NCBI GenBank assembly: GCA_014529385.2
Contig: CM043947.1
Span: 133,533,891-133,597,890 of the forward strand
Source of the DNA: Adiantum capillus-veneris
Taxonomy: Eukaryota; Streptophyta; Polypodiopsida; Polypodiales; Pteridaceae
DNA length: 64,000 bases
Reading direction: 5' to 3'
Positions within the stretch are counted from its first letter, which is position 1. Each line of letters starts with the position of its first letter. Positions 32,327-44,858 of this stretch are shown one piece after another. The position numbers and the translations under genes were made by a program. A model generated the notes under the pieces. It was not told where the DNA came from. It saw only the letters and a list, made by a program, of their open reading frames with translations, and searched no databases.

Positions 32327-33189
32327 TGGTTTTCAAGGAAGAAAAGGTCCCCTTTTATAGGTGAAGGGAACCCCCAAGGGTTTACACAAGAAGAGAAGAG
32401 CCAGTGTGAACAGAAACTTGAAAAGCTTGAAATGCGTTGTCCTTGCATGATGTGGGCAGACTGGGGTCTTGTATTTTGATCATATCTCTTTAACTGTGGC
32501 TCCAAATAAAAAAAGTAAAATTATGGGCAGAAAATTTGGCTCATTAGCTATGACTTCCATTTTAAAATCTTTTTCGAATTTGGATTGGAACCTTGTGTAA
32601 AAAATATCATCAAAATAGGGTCCATTTCTGGCAGCAAAAGTCTTCCTGCAGTCCCCTTAACGTAGACTTTCATTTGATTCCAAAGGACACCTCATGCCAT
32701 ATGAAAGCATGACATTGCTCCTTGACAAAGTTTTGTAATCATGCTTGCAATAATGCATTAAAATAAGTGTATCTTTGAAATCATGCCACCTAGTGTCCCA
32801 CTAGGATTTGATTCCCTCCTAGTAGCTATTTAAAAAGAAATATAAGAAAAATATAAAAAATACATAGAATATATATATATATTGGAGTTTACCCTAGATA
32901 TAGGATCTAGCTATGGTGTGAGATGATAATGAGATAGTAGAAATAAAGAATCAATGCTTTTTTGCCCCAAGCTAAAGAGGCGGAGCTATTGACGCTTTTC
33001 CCATAGTATTTTTTGATGGTAAAGTAAGAATAGGTTACCCTTGAGATAAATAACAGGATGAGATAGAAAGCATATTATTATAATTAAATATGCATATGTA
33101 CATTATAGGAAATATAACTATGTATCTAAAAAGTTTCAAGATAACTCTTGTAGCATGCGTTTCCACTATGTACGTGTCACAGCACGACA

Positions 33190-33628
33190 ACGTCACACTA
33201 TCTTGGTACTAATGTCTATATAAAATACAGTCATTGGGACATGCATGTATGGAATAATCATCAAGTCCAAGACTACTTATCATCTTCTTCACCTCATCAT
33301 GTGATGTAGGAAGGGAGTTGCTTGTTGGCAAGAACTTTTGAGAGAGTAACCTGCAAGTTGATTAAAAATATGATCAATAACAAGGACCAATGTTTAGAGT
33401 GTAACAAATAAATATGTTACATGTACACATACTTCAATAGTGCTGAAACGGATACATTACTCCATCTAAACGGTTTTGAAGATCAAGAATAAGTAAGCTT
33501 GCACTTAGTCGTGTCAGTTGGCTTCCTTCATAGATATGCTTTAGAGCTTCTTCTCGAAGATACTTCTCGTTGTTAGGAATATCACTTGCACTATCATTTT
33601 GATGCCAATCCTCAATAAAATCAGCCAT
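33190..33628 (-). pseudogene. CACTA TnpD, upstream part
   Basis: On the minus strand a block reading ADFIEDWHQND..REEALKHIYEGSQLTRLSA (33628-33434) precedes an intron-like gap. A second block at about 33370-33190 contains VKKMISSLGLDDYSIHACPNDCILYR and ends at the Gypsy insertion. The IHACPNDCIL phrase is shared with the second CACTA element at about 57943, placing it in the N-terminal zinc region of TnpD. One stop lies between CILYRH and YQDS. The continuation is at 19439. Confidence 0.75.
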
Positions 33629-33993
33629 GCGATCGTCGTTATCAAAGATATTTAGAATAGTGTTCTTTTAGTCTTGCATACGTATTAGGATCACTCTTAC
33701 ATAGGATCCTCATGCACTCTATTAACATTTGAGATACATCATGTGAATGTTGATTTGTGACATTATCAATGTCATAATTTGGGATCTTCATTTTTTAAGG
33801 TAAAGAAGATTGTATCAATTGCATGCTGCTATATAAAAGGAGAGAGAGATGTGCATGGAATTCAATAACATTTGGAGGTAGAAAAAACAATATCAAATTA
33901 AATTAACGAAATTACGGAACGTAATGCAAATTAAAGTGTAGAATTAGGATACAAGAGTTCAAAATAACATTAGGAATTGTATACAATGAGCTT

Positions 33994-34545
33994 TCAACCC
34001 TCATCTACTAAGGGTTCTTTTCGAGGTCTGCGCCATCCATAATTGACTAGCAATTCATCACCAGCATGTAATGATTTAATATGGGCAACTATATATCTTG
34101 GTACATCCCTACTCATATGTCTTGGTTCATGACGATTCTCACACTCCACAAACGTGCAATTGGTTCTTGCACTTCTCCCTCGACTACTATTGATTAAACC
34201 TACCATGTTTCCTTGAGAGTAAGGTCGTCCATCAACATAGAGTCTTTGGACTTCTGCATGTGTAATCCCTCTAGCAGAAAGAGAGGCTGCATTGAAACAT
34301 AATCCATAAGTAGTTATGCTCTGATGTAGCGAGTAAGCTAATGCCATGGACCCCATCTATATATAGGTCCACAAAAATACATAAGGGTGACCTCTAAATG
34401 AGGGGGCACATGCAAATCCTGTGCAATAAAGAGGCCTTGTCCCGCTCCATTGATGGTGGACAGAGCAATCATGTAGCGATTGCCCCAAAAGCCAAAAACC
34501 ACTCCATCTAAAGGAAGTGGTCCTCCCTGCCAGCCTTCGTATCAT
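33994..34545 (-). pseudogene. SET-domain protein fragment, frameshifted
   Basis: On the minus strand the first half reads DGVVFGFWGNRYMIAL followed by INGAGQGLFIAQDL and MYFCGPIY, matching the start of a SET domain (GxGxGLF, then a YxG-type strand). After a shift near 34356 the second half reads VGLINSSRGRSARTNCTFVEC and later IKSLHAGDELLVNYGW. These correspond to the SET motifs N-x-S-x-x-x-x-x-N-C and GEEL-x-x-x-Y-G. SET domains transfer methyl groups to protein lysines, mostly histones. It lies about 370 bases upstream of the TnpD start on the same strand, so it is either an adjacent host gene fragment or cargo of the CACTA element. The frameshift and stops upstream (near 34552) make it inactive. 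Confidence 0.65.
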
Positions 34546-35210
34546 CTATGATCATAGCTCTGTACTAGATCTTGTGAATGAGTAGGCAACAGATGATCGC
34601 CATCCATCTCAGCCTCCAATGGAAGAGGTAGATGATGTCAAGAAACCTTGAGCTGCAATTGACAAATGACATGTCCGTGTTGTGTGCGAGACAAGTGTAC
34701 CACTGATAGTAAAGTCATCCTCGTTATCAAGTGAAGATACCTACATGTATAATCGAGTTACATTATATATATCAATCTTTGATTTTTAAAATTCCAATAT
34801 CAAACAAAGGGAGATTAGATATATACCATAGGTCGATGTCGCTCCTGAGGTGGTAGTGCTTGCTTAAAAGTACCATAAGTCATCTGATGTGAAAAGTACT
34901 CCCGTCATGGCCTACGTTACGTGCCACAACAATGAGCACACCAGCATATAATAGGCTCATCATAGTAGAAATCATTGCAAACGGGTTCATATGCATTATC
35001 AAAATTTTGTGCACTCGGCTACCACTAGTAGGAGGTGGTGGTGTACCCTCTCATTGATCCAAATGTGGATTTCAATTACCATAAAAACATGAGACATTTA
35101 TCAAATGACCAAAACAAAAATTTCAATAAAAGTAACAAAATATTGAAGTCTAATAAGTTATATGGTATATTTTGACGCTTATTGTAATTTAAAAAATAAA
35201 TAGGTGCTAT
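34546..35210 (-). other. Upstream region of SET fragment with possible exons
   Basis: On the minus strand, 34740-34560 and 35020-34840 give short open translations, including YEPVCNDFYYDEPIICWCAHC and FKQALPPQERHRPM, with intron-like AT-rich gaps. They may be upstream exons of the SET-domain gene. I do not recognise a domain. Confidence 0.3.
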
Positions 35211-35975
35211 TGTATGGTGTTGTCAAACAAGAGAAAGGCAACCATTGCATGGAGACATGGCAATTCTTCTGCAAGGAGATGCGCCTATGCATTAATTTTC
35301 CACACCAACAAAAGGTGTGTGCCTTTCGTAATATATATTAGAATTAATATGAAATTTCCTAGATTGATTCTAACCTCTCTCTAATCTATGTTATTTTGTT
35401 CATTCAAATTTGCATAGGAGGCAGCACGAAAGAGAGTAGCTTTACGCCACACATCTAGACTAGGGCGGATGGGACGAGATGGATTCGTGGCCACATTTGT
35501 GAGTACAGACCATTCAAATTTTAACTTTTAAAGGTAGTATTATTGAATGCAAAAATTAATAAGTCTTTGGTTATGTCTTAATGTAGAGGAATGACTATGG
35601 TCGTGCATCGACGGCACAGGAGATAGAGTACGCCACATACTGCGGCTATTGTGCTTTGTGTCAGACACTTATTGACAGTCCAGATCCACTTGTACATATC
35701 CTCGTTTTGCTTTGTAGTTTTTTCACACTAGCTGTAATATATTCTTTTTTTATTTCACTAACTAATAAAGGAGCAGCATGGTGAGGCTAATATGACACAG
35801 ATGACTCGATACGAGGCCGAGGGCGACATCGAGAGGCTGGGAGGAGAGGCGGCCCGATCACTGGCCATGATGGTGATGATCACGGAGATAGGGACAGTCG
35901 TAGTCCCACGGTTTGGACCAGTGGTGGCACTAGCGAACATGAGACCGATGATAGTGATTCTTCCAGTAGTGATGG
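35211..35975 (+). pseudogene. TnpA-like CACTA exons, C-terminal part
   Basis: An exon-like block after a TTTGCATAG acceptor (about 35419) reads EAARKRVALRHTSRLG..GRDGFVATF and is followed by a GTGAGT donor. Its EAARK start resembles DAARKAF in the intact TnpA at 59247-60149. A second block after TAATGTAG (35587) reads NDYGRASTAQEIEYATYC, and a third after AATAAAG (35770) starts GAAHGE-like and becomes acidic and Ser-rich (DDSDSSSSDGSH). It then joins the Gypsy fragment abruptly at about 35975. It runs opposite to the neighbouring TnpD and so belongs to a different element. Confidence 0.35.
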
Positions 35976-38360
35976 ATCACATATGTTGTTTCCACAAAAT
36001 CTTGGCATCACCAGAGAGGTGGAACATTGCAAGCATGGTCTTCTCATCAAGGGATCTTCTCAATTCTGGGAAGACATCAAGGCTGCAGTGATGGGGTGTT
36101 ACTTACCACTCGCTTATAAAACCTTGAAGATGAAAGAGTTCTTTTCCCTTCGTCAGTTGACTTCTTCAGTCAAGGATTATTACTCAAAGTTTGTTACTCT
36201 TCAAAGATATGCTCCTAGAATGACCCTGGATCAGCAAGTAGCACGGTTCTGCCAAGGGCTCATCGACCCCTTGAACAATTGTCTAGAAGCTCTCAGACCG
36301 ACAACTCTTCAAGATGCCTTGCTAAGAGCTAAACCCTTAGCTATGGAAATTCAGAAGGTCAATCAAAATAAGAGGAATCATTTGAGGAAAAGGCAAGGAC
36401 AAATGTTTGGAATAATAGACAACCAACCAAGAATAAAAACATCGCCCAATAGTAGCCACTACCACAGTTATGGAATTTCCAAATGTATGTTGTTATGAGT
36501 GCAACGAATTCAAGCATTACCAATCTAAATGCCCCAAGAAGACTCAAGCAAGCAGGGCCAATGCCATACCTCTAAATGTCTATGGGTGAGGACAACCTAA
36601 TGGGAGAGGAGGACGTGGAAGGGTAAATAGAGGGCGAGGGAGTGGAGCTACTGCCAAAGTGAATGCCGCAGTGATACAACCAGCTGTGGGAGATGAAGTA
36701 GAGGAGAGAGCAACCTTGCATGCTGCAATTGACAGCCCCAATGGTTACGAGCAATATGCTGTCATTCATATGCCAAGATCTCTCAGAGGTGAACAAGTTA
36801 ACTTCCTTATAGATTGTGGTAGTACTCTTTCATTTCTTTCACCCAAATGCATGAGGAAGCTAAAGCTAGATAAGTATCCAACAAGAAAATTAGTTGTAGA
36901 GTTAGCAAACGGCAAGGAAGTAGTATCTCAACACTCTGCAGGTATAATCGACTTTGACCTCGGAGGACACCCAACTTCTGCTCAATTTTGAACCCTACCT
37001 TCAGGATTCTTTGATGGGATACTAGGGATGGACTAGCTAAAGCAAAATCAGGCCCACATCCATTGTGCACAAGGTAACTTTACCTTTACAGATAACTTGG
37101 GTAATGAAGTCTTAATCCAGGGCAAAAATGGGAGACCTAGGGCTACTCTAGTTAAGGCCCGCAGACTTTTGAAGGGACTGAGAAAGGGGCAGAAAATTTA
37201 TGTGGTAAAGCTCAACAAGGTGGACCAATCAGACGCCAGACTTCGATGAAACTGGTTGAGGGAGTATGATGATGTATTCCCTGAAGACCTTACAAATATT
37301 CCACCACATAGAGAGGTACATCATGAGATCGAGACTATCCCTGGATGTGAACCTGTCTCAAAGAGACCTTATAAAATGTCACTTCCAGAGGCCATAGAAC
37401 TCAAGGAACAACTTAGGAAACTCATTGAACAAGGATTCATTCGACTTAGTACTTCTCCTTGGGGAACACCAGTTCTTTTTCAGAAGAAGAAGGATGGGAC
37501 CTTAAGGCTATGCATAGACTACCGTGGACTGAACCAGGTAACTGTCTAAAACAAGTATCCAATTCCAAGGATTGACGAACTCCTGGATAGACTCCATGGT
37601 GCCAAAATGTTTACAAAGATTGATCTAAGGTCAGGTTATTACCAAATCAGGATCAAGGAATTAGACATTCCAAAGACAGCTTTCAACACTAGGTACGGAC
37701 ACTATGAATTCACAGTAATCTCCTTTGGTCTAACAAATGCTCCTGCAAAATCTTCAATCGACTTATGCAGGATATTGTCAGACCTCATCTGGACGATTTT
37801 GTCATGGTTTTCTTTGAAGACATTTTGATCTATTCTGAGAACAAGGCAGATCATAAAAAAACATATTCTCAAAGTACTTGATCTTCTTCGAGAGCACCAA
37901 CTTTACACTAAAGCGAGAAAGTGTACCTTCTGCTCACCAAAGGTCAATTATCTTGGATTTATCATATTGGCCGAAGGGATTTCAGTGGACCCAGATAAAG
38001 TCAAGGATATCGTTGATTGGCCTCAACCATCCACCGTCAGCGAAGTAAGAGGATTTCTTGGAATAATGGGATGGTACAGGATTTTTGTCAAGGACTATGC
38101 ACGTATTGCTAGACCTTTGATGGAACTCCTGAAGAAAGGAATGAGGATCGAGTGGAAGACCGAGCACGAGTCTAGTTTTGCTAAGCTAAAAGAATTCTTG
38201 GTCTTAGCTCCTATCTTAAAGCTTTCAGATTTCAGTAAGGAATTTGAAGTAGTGACCAATGCTAGCAAATTTTCTTTGGGCGGAGTTTTTACTCAAGAAG
38301 GAAGACCGGTGGCGTATACTTCACGAAAGTTGAGGGATCATGAGAAGAATTACCGTACTC
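35976..38360 (+). pseudogene. Plus-strand chromovirus-type Gypsy fragment (Gag to RNase H)
   Basis: The segment starts inside the Gag capsid region (QFWEDIKAAVMG, SSVKDYYSKF, ARFCQGLIDPLNN). It continues through a zinc knuckle CYECNEFKHYQSKC (about 36484), protease with FLIDCGSTLSFLSP (Asp-Cys-Gly), and RT with [45 protein letters not shown]. The RT catalytic site reads FFED in place of FFDD (37804-37830). RNase H is cut at 38360. There are many stops (for example 37035, 37247, 37547) and a shift near 37750. It has the same family as the minus-strand element at 38663 onward and is clearly older. Integrase and LTRs are missing. Confidence 0.85.
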
Positions 38361-38662
38361 TAGCTTTAGCTTCGTCATGCATCTGGGTGAAACAAATGAA
38401 AGAGTACTACCACAATCTATAAGGAAGTTATTTGTTTACCTCTGAGAGATCCTAACGTATGAATGACTGCATATTTCTCACAACCATTGCGGTTGTCAAT
38501 TGCAGCATGCAAGGTTTCTCTCTCCTCTGCTTCATCTCCCACAGTTGGTTGTACCACTGCGGCATTCACTCTGGTAGTAGCTCCACGCCCTAGCCCTCTG
38601 TTTACCCTTCCACTTCCTTCTCTCCCATTAGGTTGTCCTCGCCCATAGACATTTAGAGGTAT
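38361..38662 (-). mobile_element. Inverted Gag/protease fragment of the same Gypsy family
   Basis: This is the reverse complement of 36573-36868 and also matches 63530-63830. It encodes on the minus strand the region from after the zinc knuckle to the start of protease. It is fused to the end of the plus-strand fragment at 38360/38361 and to the LTR of the next element at 38662/38663. The result is an inverted repeat of about 300 bp with 1.5 kb between the arms. Confidence 0.8.
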
Positions 38663-40190
<1,528 letters not shown>

Positions 40191-40221
40191 TCCTCCCCAA
40201 CGTGAAAAATTTGAGATGTCC

Positions 40222-41858
40222 TCATCTCAAGATGTTACTAGGATAATCCTTTATGAGCGTTGGTTCGTCCTCCCAAGTAGCGTCTTCTTCAAGATAATCT
40301 TTCCACTTCACAAGGTGCTTGGTAATTGTCATGTTTCGTAGCTTTCTTTCCCTTGATTCAAGGACGTAATCAGGTTGAAGTTTGAGAACTCCTTGTGCTG
40401 ACATAACTATTTGATCTGAGTCCAAGAGTTGATCAGGGTTAGGAATGTAGGGTTTGAGTAGGCTGACGTGAAATATGTCGTGAACCTTTACGTTTGCGGG
40501 TAACTTGAGCTTATAGGCCTGGTCACTCACAACCTTAGTGATTTCAAAGGGTCTGCAACATCTCGGGCTTAGTTTCTTATACCTTCCTAATGATAAGTTT
40601 CTTTTCTTTGATCAAACTCGTAGAAAAACTTTTTCTCCTTCCTTGAAGGTCCGTTCTGATTGATTCTTTTCTGTGTAATGCTTTTGTCTATCCTGAGCGG
40701 CTTGGATATCTTGGCGAATGGCTTTAGTCTGAGTTTCCATGTCTTCTAGCATCTTCTTAGAGGCTTCTACCTTGATGGTTGGGTCTGAAAAGTTAAGCGG
40801 TGCTAAACAGTCTTGTCCATAAAGAGCTTTGAAGGGTGACATTCCAATGCTTCTGTGTTCGGAAGAATTGTAAGCATACTCTACCAAAGGAAGATATTGT
40901 AACCACTCCTTTGGCTCTTGCAAAAAATAGGCCCTGAGAATTTCCTCAATGACTTGATTCACTCTTTCAGTCTGCCCATCTGTCTGCGGATGATACGATG
41001 TGCTGAAGGCTAATTGTGACCCAATAGATTGGAAAAGAGAAGTCCAAAACTTTGATGTAAACTTGGCATCTCTATCACTGACGATACGCTTGGGTAAACC
41101 ATGTAACCTAAAAATTTCCTTGATGAATACTCGGCTAGTATCCGAAACAGTAAAGGTCGTCTTTACAGGTATTAGATGAGCCACTTTCTTGAGCATATCA
41201 ACAACCACAAATACAGAGTCATAACCTCCTGTAGAAGCTAATCCTGTAACAAAGTCCATACTGATGCATTCCCATTTCATCTGGGGTATGTCAAGAGGTT
41301 GAAGTTTCCCTAGTAACTTGATTCTTTTGGCTTTTATCCGTTGACAAGAAAGCCATTGCCTGACATAGCAAAGTATGTCTCCTTTCATTCCGGACCAAAA
41401 ATAACGCCTCCTGATAGCATGAAGAGTCTTAGCATAACCTGTATGTCCTAATGTAGGGCTATTGTGTGCTTCATACAGAATAGTCTTCTTTAAAGCTGGG
41501 TCTCTAGGTACACAGAGTCTATGTCTGAAGTAAAGACATCCTCCCATAAGAGAGTAATCTTTAGCTTCACGCATCTTATTCTGCTGGACTAATGATACTA
41601 TACGTTGGTATTCTGCATCTACCAAATATGCTTCTTTAATTCTATCCCAGATAGGGTTATTTGGAATAAAGATAGCTCCAAGAAAAGATTTTCAGCTAAG
41701 TCCATCTGCAACGGCATTTTCCTTCTCTGGTCTATACTTTATGTCAAGGTCATATTCTTGTAAGAGTTCTATCCATCGCCGTTGTCGCATATTGAGAATA
41801 GGTTGAGTAAAAATCCATTTTAAGCTCTTGTGGTCTGTAACTAGCTGAAACTTGCGTC
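40222..41858 (-). pseudogene. Chromovirus integrase with chromodomain
   Basis: On the minus strand from the insertion point 41858 the frame carries the end of RNase H ([11 protein letters not shown], then ADGLS) and a TGA near 41693. The integrase follows: zinc region (HNSPTLGHTGYAKTLHAI..QWLSCQRIK), catalytic core with D in ISMDFVTGL, D in IVSDRDAKFTS, and E in HPQTDGQTERVNQ. After one more TGA at 40612 come the C-terminal KKLSPRCCRPFEI region and a chromodomain, YVLESRERKLRN..KHLVKWKDYLEEDATWEDE (about 40250-40400). The chromodomain directs integration to marked chromatin. All three catalytic acids are present. The upstream half of the gene lies at 62047 onward. Confidence 0.9.
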
Positions 41859-42062
41859 TGTTAACCCTCACGGCTCACGAACACCCTATCACCTACGACG
41901 AACGTTGTAACCTACGGCGGACATTGTATTATGTATTTGGTAGAGTCAAGTATCGGGCTTGTCAGTCCAATAGGAAAAGAGTAAGAGTGATCGCCGATGA
42001 GAGGCTCACTCTAACTGGAACATTCAAGGGAGTAGTTGGCTAAGCATGGGCGCCCAAGTGTG

Positions 42063-42205
42063 TGTTGGAGCTATATATGGCTCACTCTACTCAACTTGGT
42101 CTCACCTATATATTTGTATCTTGTCCTCAATATGAATCAGTCTTTGGGAGCGTATATGGTGTGTCTCTTGTCTCGTCTCTCTCTCTTTCTCTCTACATCT
42201 CAACA
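42063..42205 (+). repeat. 5' LTR of plus-strand Copia
   Basis: 143 bp, TGTTGG..CAACA. It includes a CTCTCTCTCTTTCTCTC pyrimidine run near the end. Confidence 0.95.
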
Positions 42206-42217
42206 TGGTATCAGAGC
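42206..42217 (+). promoter_or_regulatory. Primer-binding site of plus-strand Copia
   Basis: TGGTATCAGAGC directly adjoins the 5' LTR end and matches the initiator-methionine tRNA 3' end. Confidence 0.93.
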
Positions 42218-42935
42218 AGTAACGATCATGCGCCGATTCAATTCATGGTGACAAAACAGTATGTGTATGCGATTTGCATGTAAGATTCAAAAATTGCTAC
42301 AAATTTTATTTTTGAGCATTGATTCTTGTTAACTGTGTTTGTTTTGTGTTAAGAAGAATATGATTAGTGTTTTGTGTGACGTTTATTGCTAATCAATCTA
42401 ATCGTTGATTACGTTCTCTTGTTGATGACACCTTGAACTTCATCTCAATTTTTCTTGCTGTTCTGCTCAAAATTTGTTCTTCATCCAAAACTTGTTCGTC
42501 TCCTCGAGCTCTTCGATTTGAATTCTAGGTTTGCGTCAATCGGAGTTCGCAGCAGAAAGTTATGCTGTTTTTACTGCAATTGAGCTTGACGCAGCTTTCT
42601 TCGTCCTACTTCTTCGTGAAGCGTCCGCGATCGTTTTTCTTATTTTGGCGTTAACTTTTTTGAGAAGATTTAGCCTTTTGCTATTTGTATTGTGGCCGTC
42701 AATCTTGCGTCTCACGCCACTCTATTTTGAGGACTCTTTTATTATTAACGTCTCCTTTACCGTGCCCTTTTTGGGTGACGTCTCTCACATCTTTGAAAGT
42801 TCCTTGAGCATCCTTCTTACGTTTATCGTTGACAGAACGCAGTCCTCATATCTCTGTCATTCTCAATTGCGGCCTTCACCATATATGGTGTGCAAATTAA
42901 GCGATCTTATCTTATACGTCTTCTCGCAACAAGAT

Positions 42936-44852
42936 ATGGCTATGAATATTCTCGTCAACGGCTTTCCTTCTGGCCAGCGTTCTGTTCCCCCTTTCCAAGG
43001 TCAAGGTTTTCTAGGCTGGAAAGCAAAGATGTTGTTAATTCTTGAAGGCGATGAGCTCTCCGATGTTATTCTTGGAAATCGTGTTTGTCCGCCTCAGCCT
43101 GTTGATATGGATAATGATAACGTGCTTATCACTGAAGGACCTATATTTGAAGATTGGAATGTTGCCTATACGGATTGGCAACGACGTGATAAAGCAGCTC
43201 GTCGGTATATTCTTTCTGCTCTTACTGATTCCCTTTTTCTTGATATGTATGAACTGCCTACTTTCCACGACGTATGGAAGTACCTTATTGCAAACTTTCA
43301 GAAGAAATCTGTCACAGAAATACTTTATTTGAGAGGGTTGCTTAACAAGTTACAATATGAAGTTGGTACTGCCATGACGGGACATATTGAATCTTTCAAA
43401 TCTATTATTAATCAACTTGCTTCTGCCGATGATCCTGTTCCACAAAAGCAACTGATTACACTTCTCCTTGATACGGTGAAGGACTCTTCTTATGATAACA
43501 TTGTTACTATTCTCTCTAATAAAGATGGTCTTGATTTCGACCAAGCCTGCATGTCTTTAATTGAATACTCTCAACGTCAAGAACGTCGTAATGCTAGTCA
43601 TGATACAGCTATGATTTCACATGAGGAGACTGAGTCACAACAGATGGAACGGGCTTTTTATGCTCGAAGGCGTCCATTTCAACGAGGAAACCGCAGAGGT
43701 GGCCATCGCGGTAATATTTTCTCTCGTCTCAAATTTCCTAATAAGCAATGTTCTTACTGCAACAGAAATAGCCATACTGAAGATGATTGTTGGGCACGTC
43801 AATATGATGAAGAACACAATATTACCACAAAACAACCACGTTTATCTAGAGACTCTTCTTCTTCTTCTTGTGAATATTGTGGACGATCTGATCATCCCAC
43901 TCATATGTGCTATAAGCGTCGATTCGACACAGCTCGGAATAGAGCATATGCTACTAAACATCGAAACAACATTGTACTAGAAACAAGCTGCGTCCTATGT
44001 TCAGTTGCTCCAGACAGAATACTTCATGTACGCGATGGATCACTTTTTATTGTCGATTCTGGTGCTACAGGAAATATGACATATCAGTCTAAGTGGCTCC
44101 ATAACTATTATCCACTGTCAGTTCAACGTGTTGTTTATCTTGCTGATGATACTACTTGTCAAGTAAAGGGTATTGGAGACTTATATCTTGGTACCTTATC
44201 TTCTTCCACTCGAATTTTGCGAGGAGTATTACATGTACTAGATCTTCAACGTAATCTTCTTTCAGTTGCTAGACTTGTTGATCTTGGTCTGTTTGTTGGA
44301 TTTGATCATACCAAATGCCGAATTGAGAAAGATGGACAGACTATAGCCACTGCTCCTCGAAATGGTAATTTATTTGAACTCTCTCTCAACGATGCTGTAG
44401 CAAATGTTGTCACTGCTCCAGGTGATCATGATTGCAAAGTATGGCATCACCGTTTTGTTCATGTTGATTTCTCAAAACTCCTTGATCTTCAACGTCGTGA
44501 TCTTGTTCATGGCATGGATCTTAAAGTCCATCCTCATATGGGAATTTGTGAATTTTGTGCTCTTGGGAAACACAATCGCAAACCCTTTCCTCTTTCAAAT
44601 ACAACTCATTCTCATGACATATTGGATCTTGTTCATACTGATATATGTGGACCTCTACCTTCTTCCAGATCACAATATCGCTACTTCATTACTTTCATTG
44701 ATGATTTCTCAAGGTATACGACTGTATTTCTACTTAGACAAAAATCTGAAGCCTTATCTGTTTTCAAACAATTCCACAAGGCTGCGGAACTTCAAACTGG
44801 TCGTCACCTTAAGAAGCTTCGTAGTGACAATGGAGGCGAATATGTTTGTTGA
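42936..44852 (+). CDS. Copia Gag-protease-integrase part of Gag-Pol
   Basis: I chose the ATG at 42936 (MAMNILVNGF). The open frame extends further upstream, but that part looks like untranslated leader. Gag includes WKAKMLLILEGDEL and LTDSLFLDMYELPTFHDVWKYL. Two Cys-His boxes follow: CSYCNRNSHTEDDC and CEYCGRSDHPTHMC, both complete. The protease has FIVDSGATGNM (44050-44079). The pre-integrase region WHHRFVHVDFSKLL..CEFCALGK leads into the integrase core with D in VHTDICGPL and D in RSDNGGEYV. The frame stops at a TGA (44850-44852), where related proteins usually have a basic residue; a CGA-to-TGA change would explain it. The remainder continues in the same frame at 44859. Confidence 0.88.
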   Translation: MAMNILVNGFPSGQRSVPPFQGQGFLGWKAKMLLILEGDELSDVILGNRVCPPQPVDMDNDNVLITEGPIFEDWNVAYTDWQRRDKAARRYILSALTDSLFLDMYELPTFHDVWKYLIANFQKKSVTEILYLRGLLNKLQYEVGTAMTGHIESFKSIINQLASADDPVPQKQLITLLLDTVKDSSYDNIVTILSNKDGLDFDQACMSLIEYSQRQERRNASHDTAMISHEETESQQMERAFYARRRPFQRGNRRGGHRGNIFSRLKFPNKQCSYCNRNSHTEDDCWARQYDEEHNITTKQPRLSRDSSSSSCEYCGRSDHPTHMCYKRRFDTARNRAYATKHRNNIVLETSCVLCSVAPDRILHVRDGSLFIVDSGATGNMTYQSKWLHNYYPLSVQRVVYLADDTTCQVKGIGDLYLGTLSSSTRILRGVLHVLDLQRNLLSVARLVDLGLFVGFDHTKCRIEKDGQTIATAPRNGNLFELSLNDAVANVVTAPGDHDCKVWHHRFVHVDFSKLLDLQRRDLVHGMDLKVHPHMGICEFCALGKHNRKPFPLSNTTHSHDILDLVHTDICGPLPSSRSQYRYFITFIDDFSRYTTVFLLRQKSEALSVFKQFHKAAELQTGRHLKKLRSDNGGEYVC

Positions 44853-44858
44853 GAGTTT

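Larger units (their letters stand above)
19440..33189 (-). mobile_element. Complete minus-strand Ty3/Gypsy element with LTRs (contains a Copia)
   Basis: LTRs lie at 19440-20628 (3' LTR) and 31126-33189 (5' LTR, carrying an 886-bp insertion). Both begin TGTCAAGAAATTT and end CACGACA on the plus strand. A purine tract AGAGGGGGCGGA (20629-20640 region, minus strand) abuts the 3' LTR. The flanks share ACGT (19436-19439 and 33190-33193). With one copy removed, the CACTA transposase frame reads through, giving DSVT-CQKCQ. Internal order on the minus strand is Gag, zinc knuckle, protease, RT, RNase H, integrase, interrupted by a Copia at 22815-28043. It lies inside the minus-strand CACTA remnant. 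Confidence 0.9.
31126..33189 (-). repeat. 5' LTR of Gypsy 19440-33189, with an internal 886-bp insertion
   Basis: Matches 19440-20628 from TGTCAAGAAATTT to CACGACA. After TTCTTTGG (ending 31440) it is interrupted until 32326, and resumes TGG-TTTTCAAGG at 32327. Without the insert it is 1178 bp, against 1189 bp in the other LTR. The minus-strand sequence just beyond the LTR end (TTTGGTGAACTCGACGCG, about 31104-31121) lies where the primer site should be; I could not assign its tRNA. Confidence 0.88.

Noticed and set aside
42531-42935. N-terminal 135 codons of the Copia frame as part of Gag
   Set aside because: They are open but begin without ATG, are hydrophobic and unlike Copia Gag. The ATG at 42936 starts directly before Gag-like sequence.
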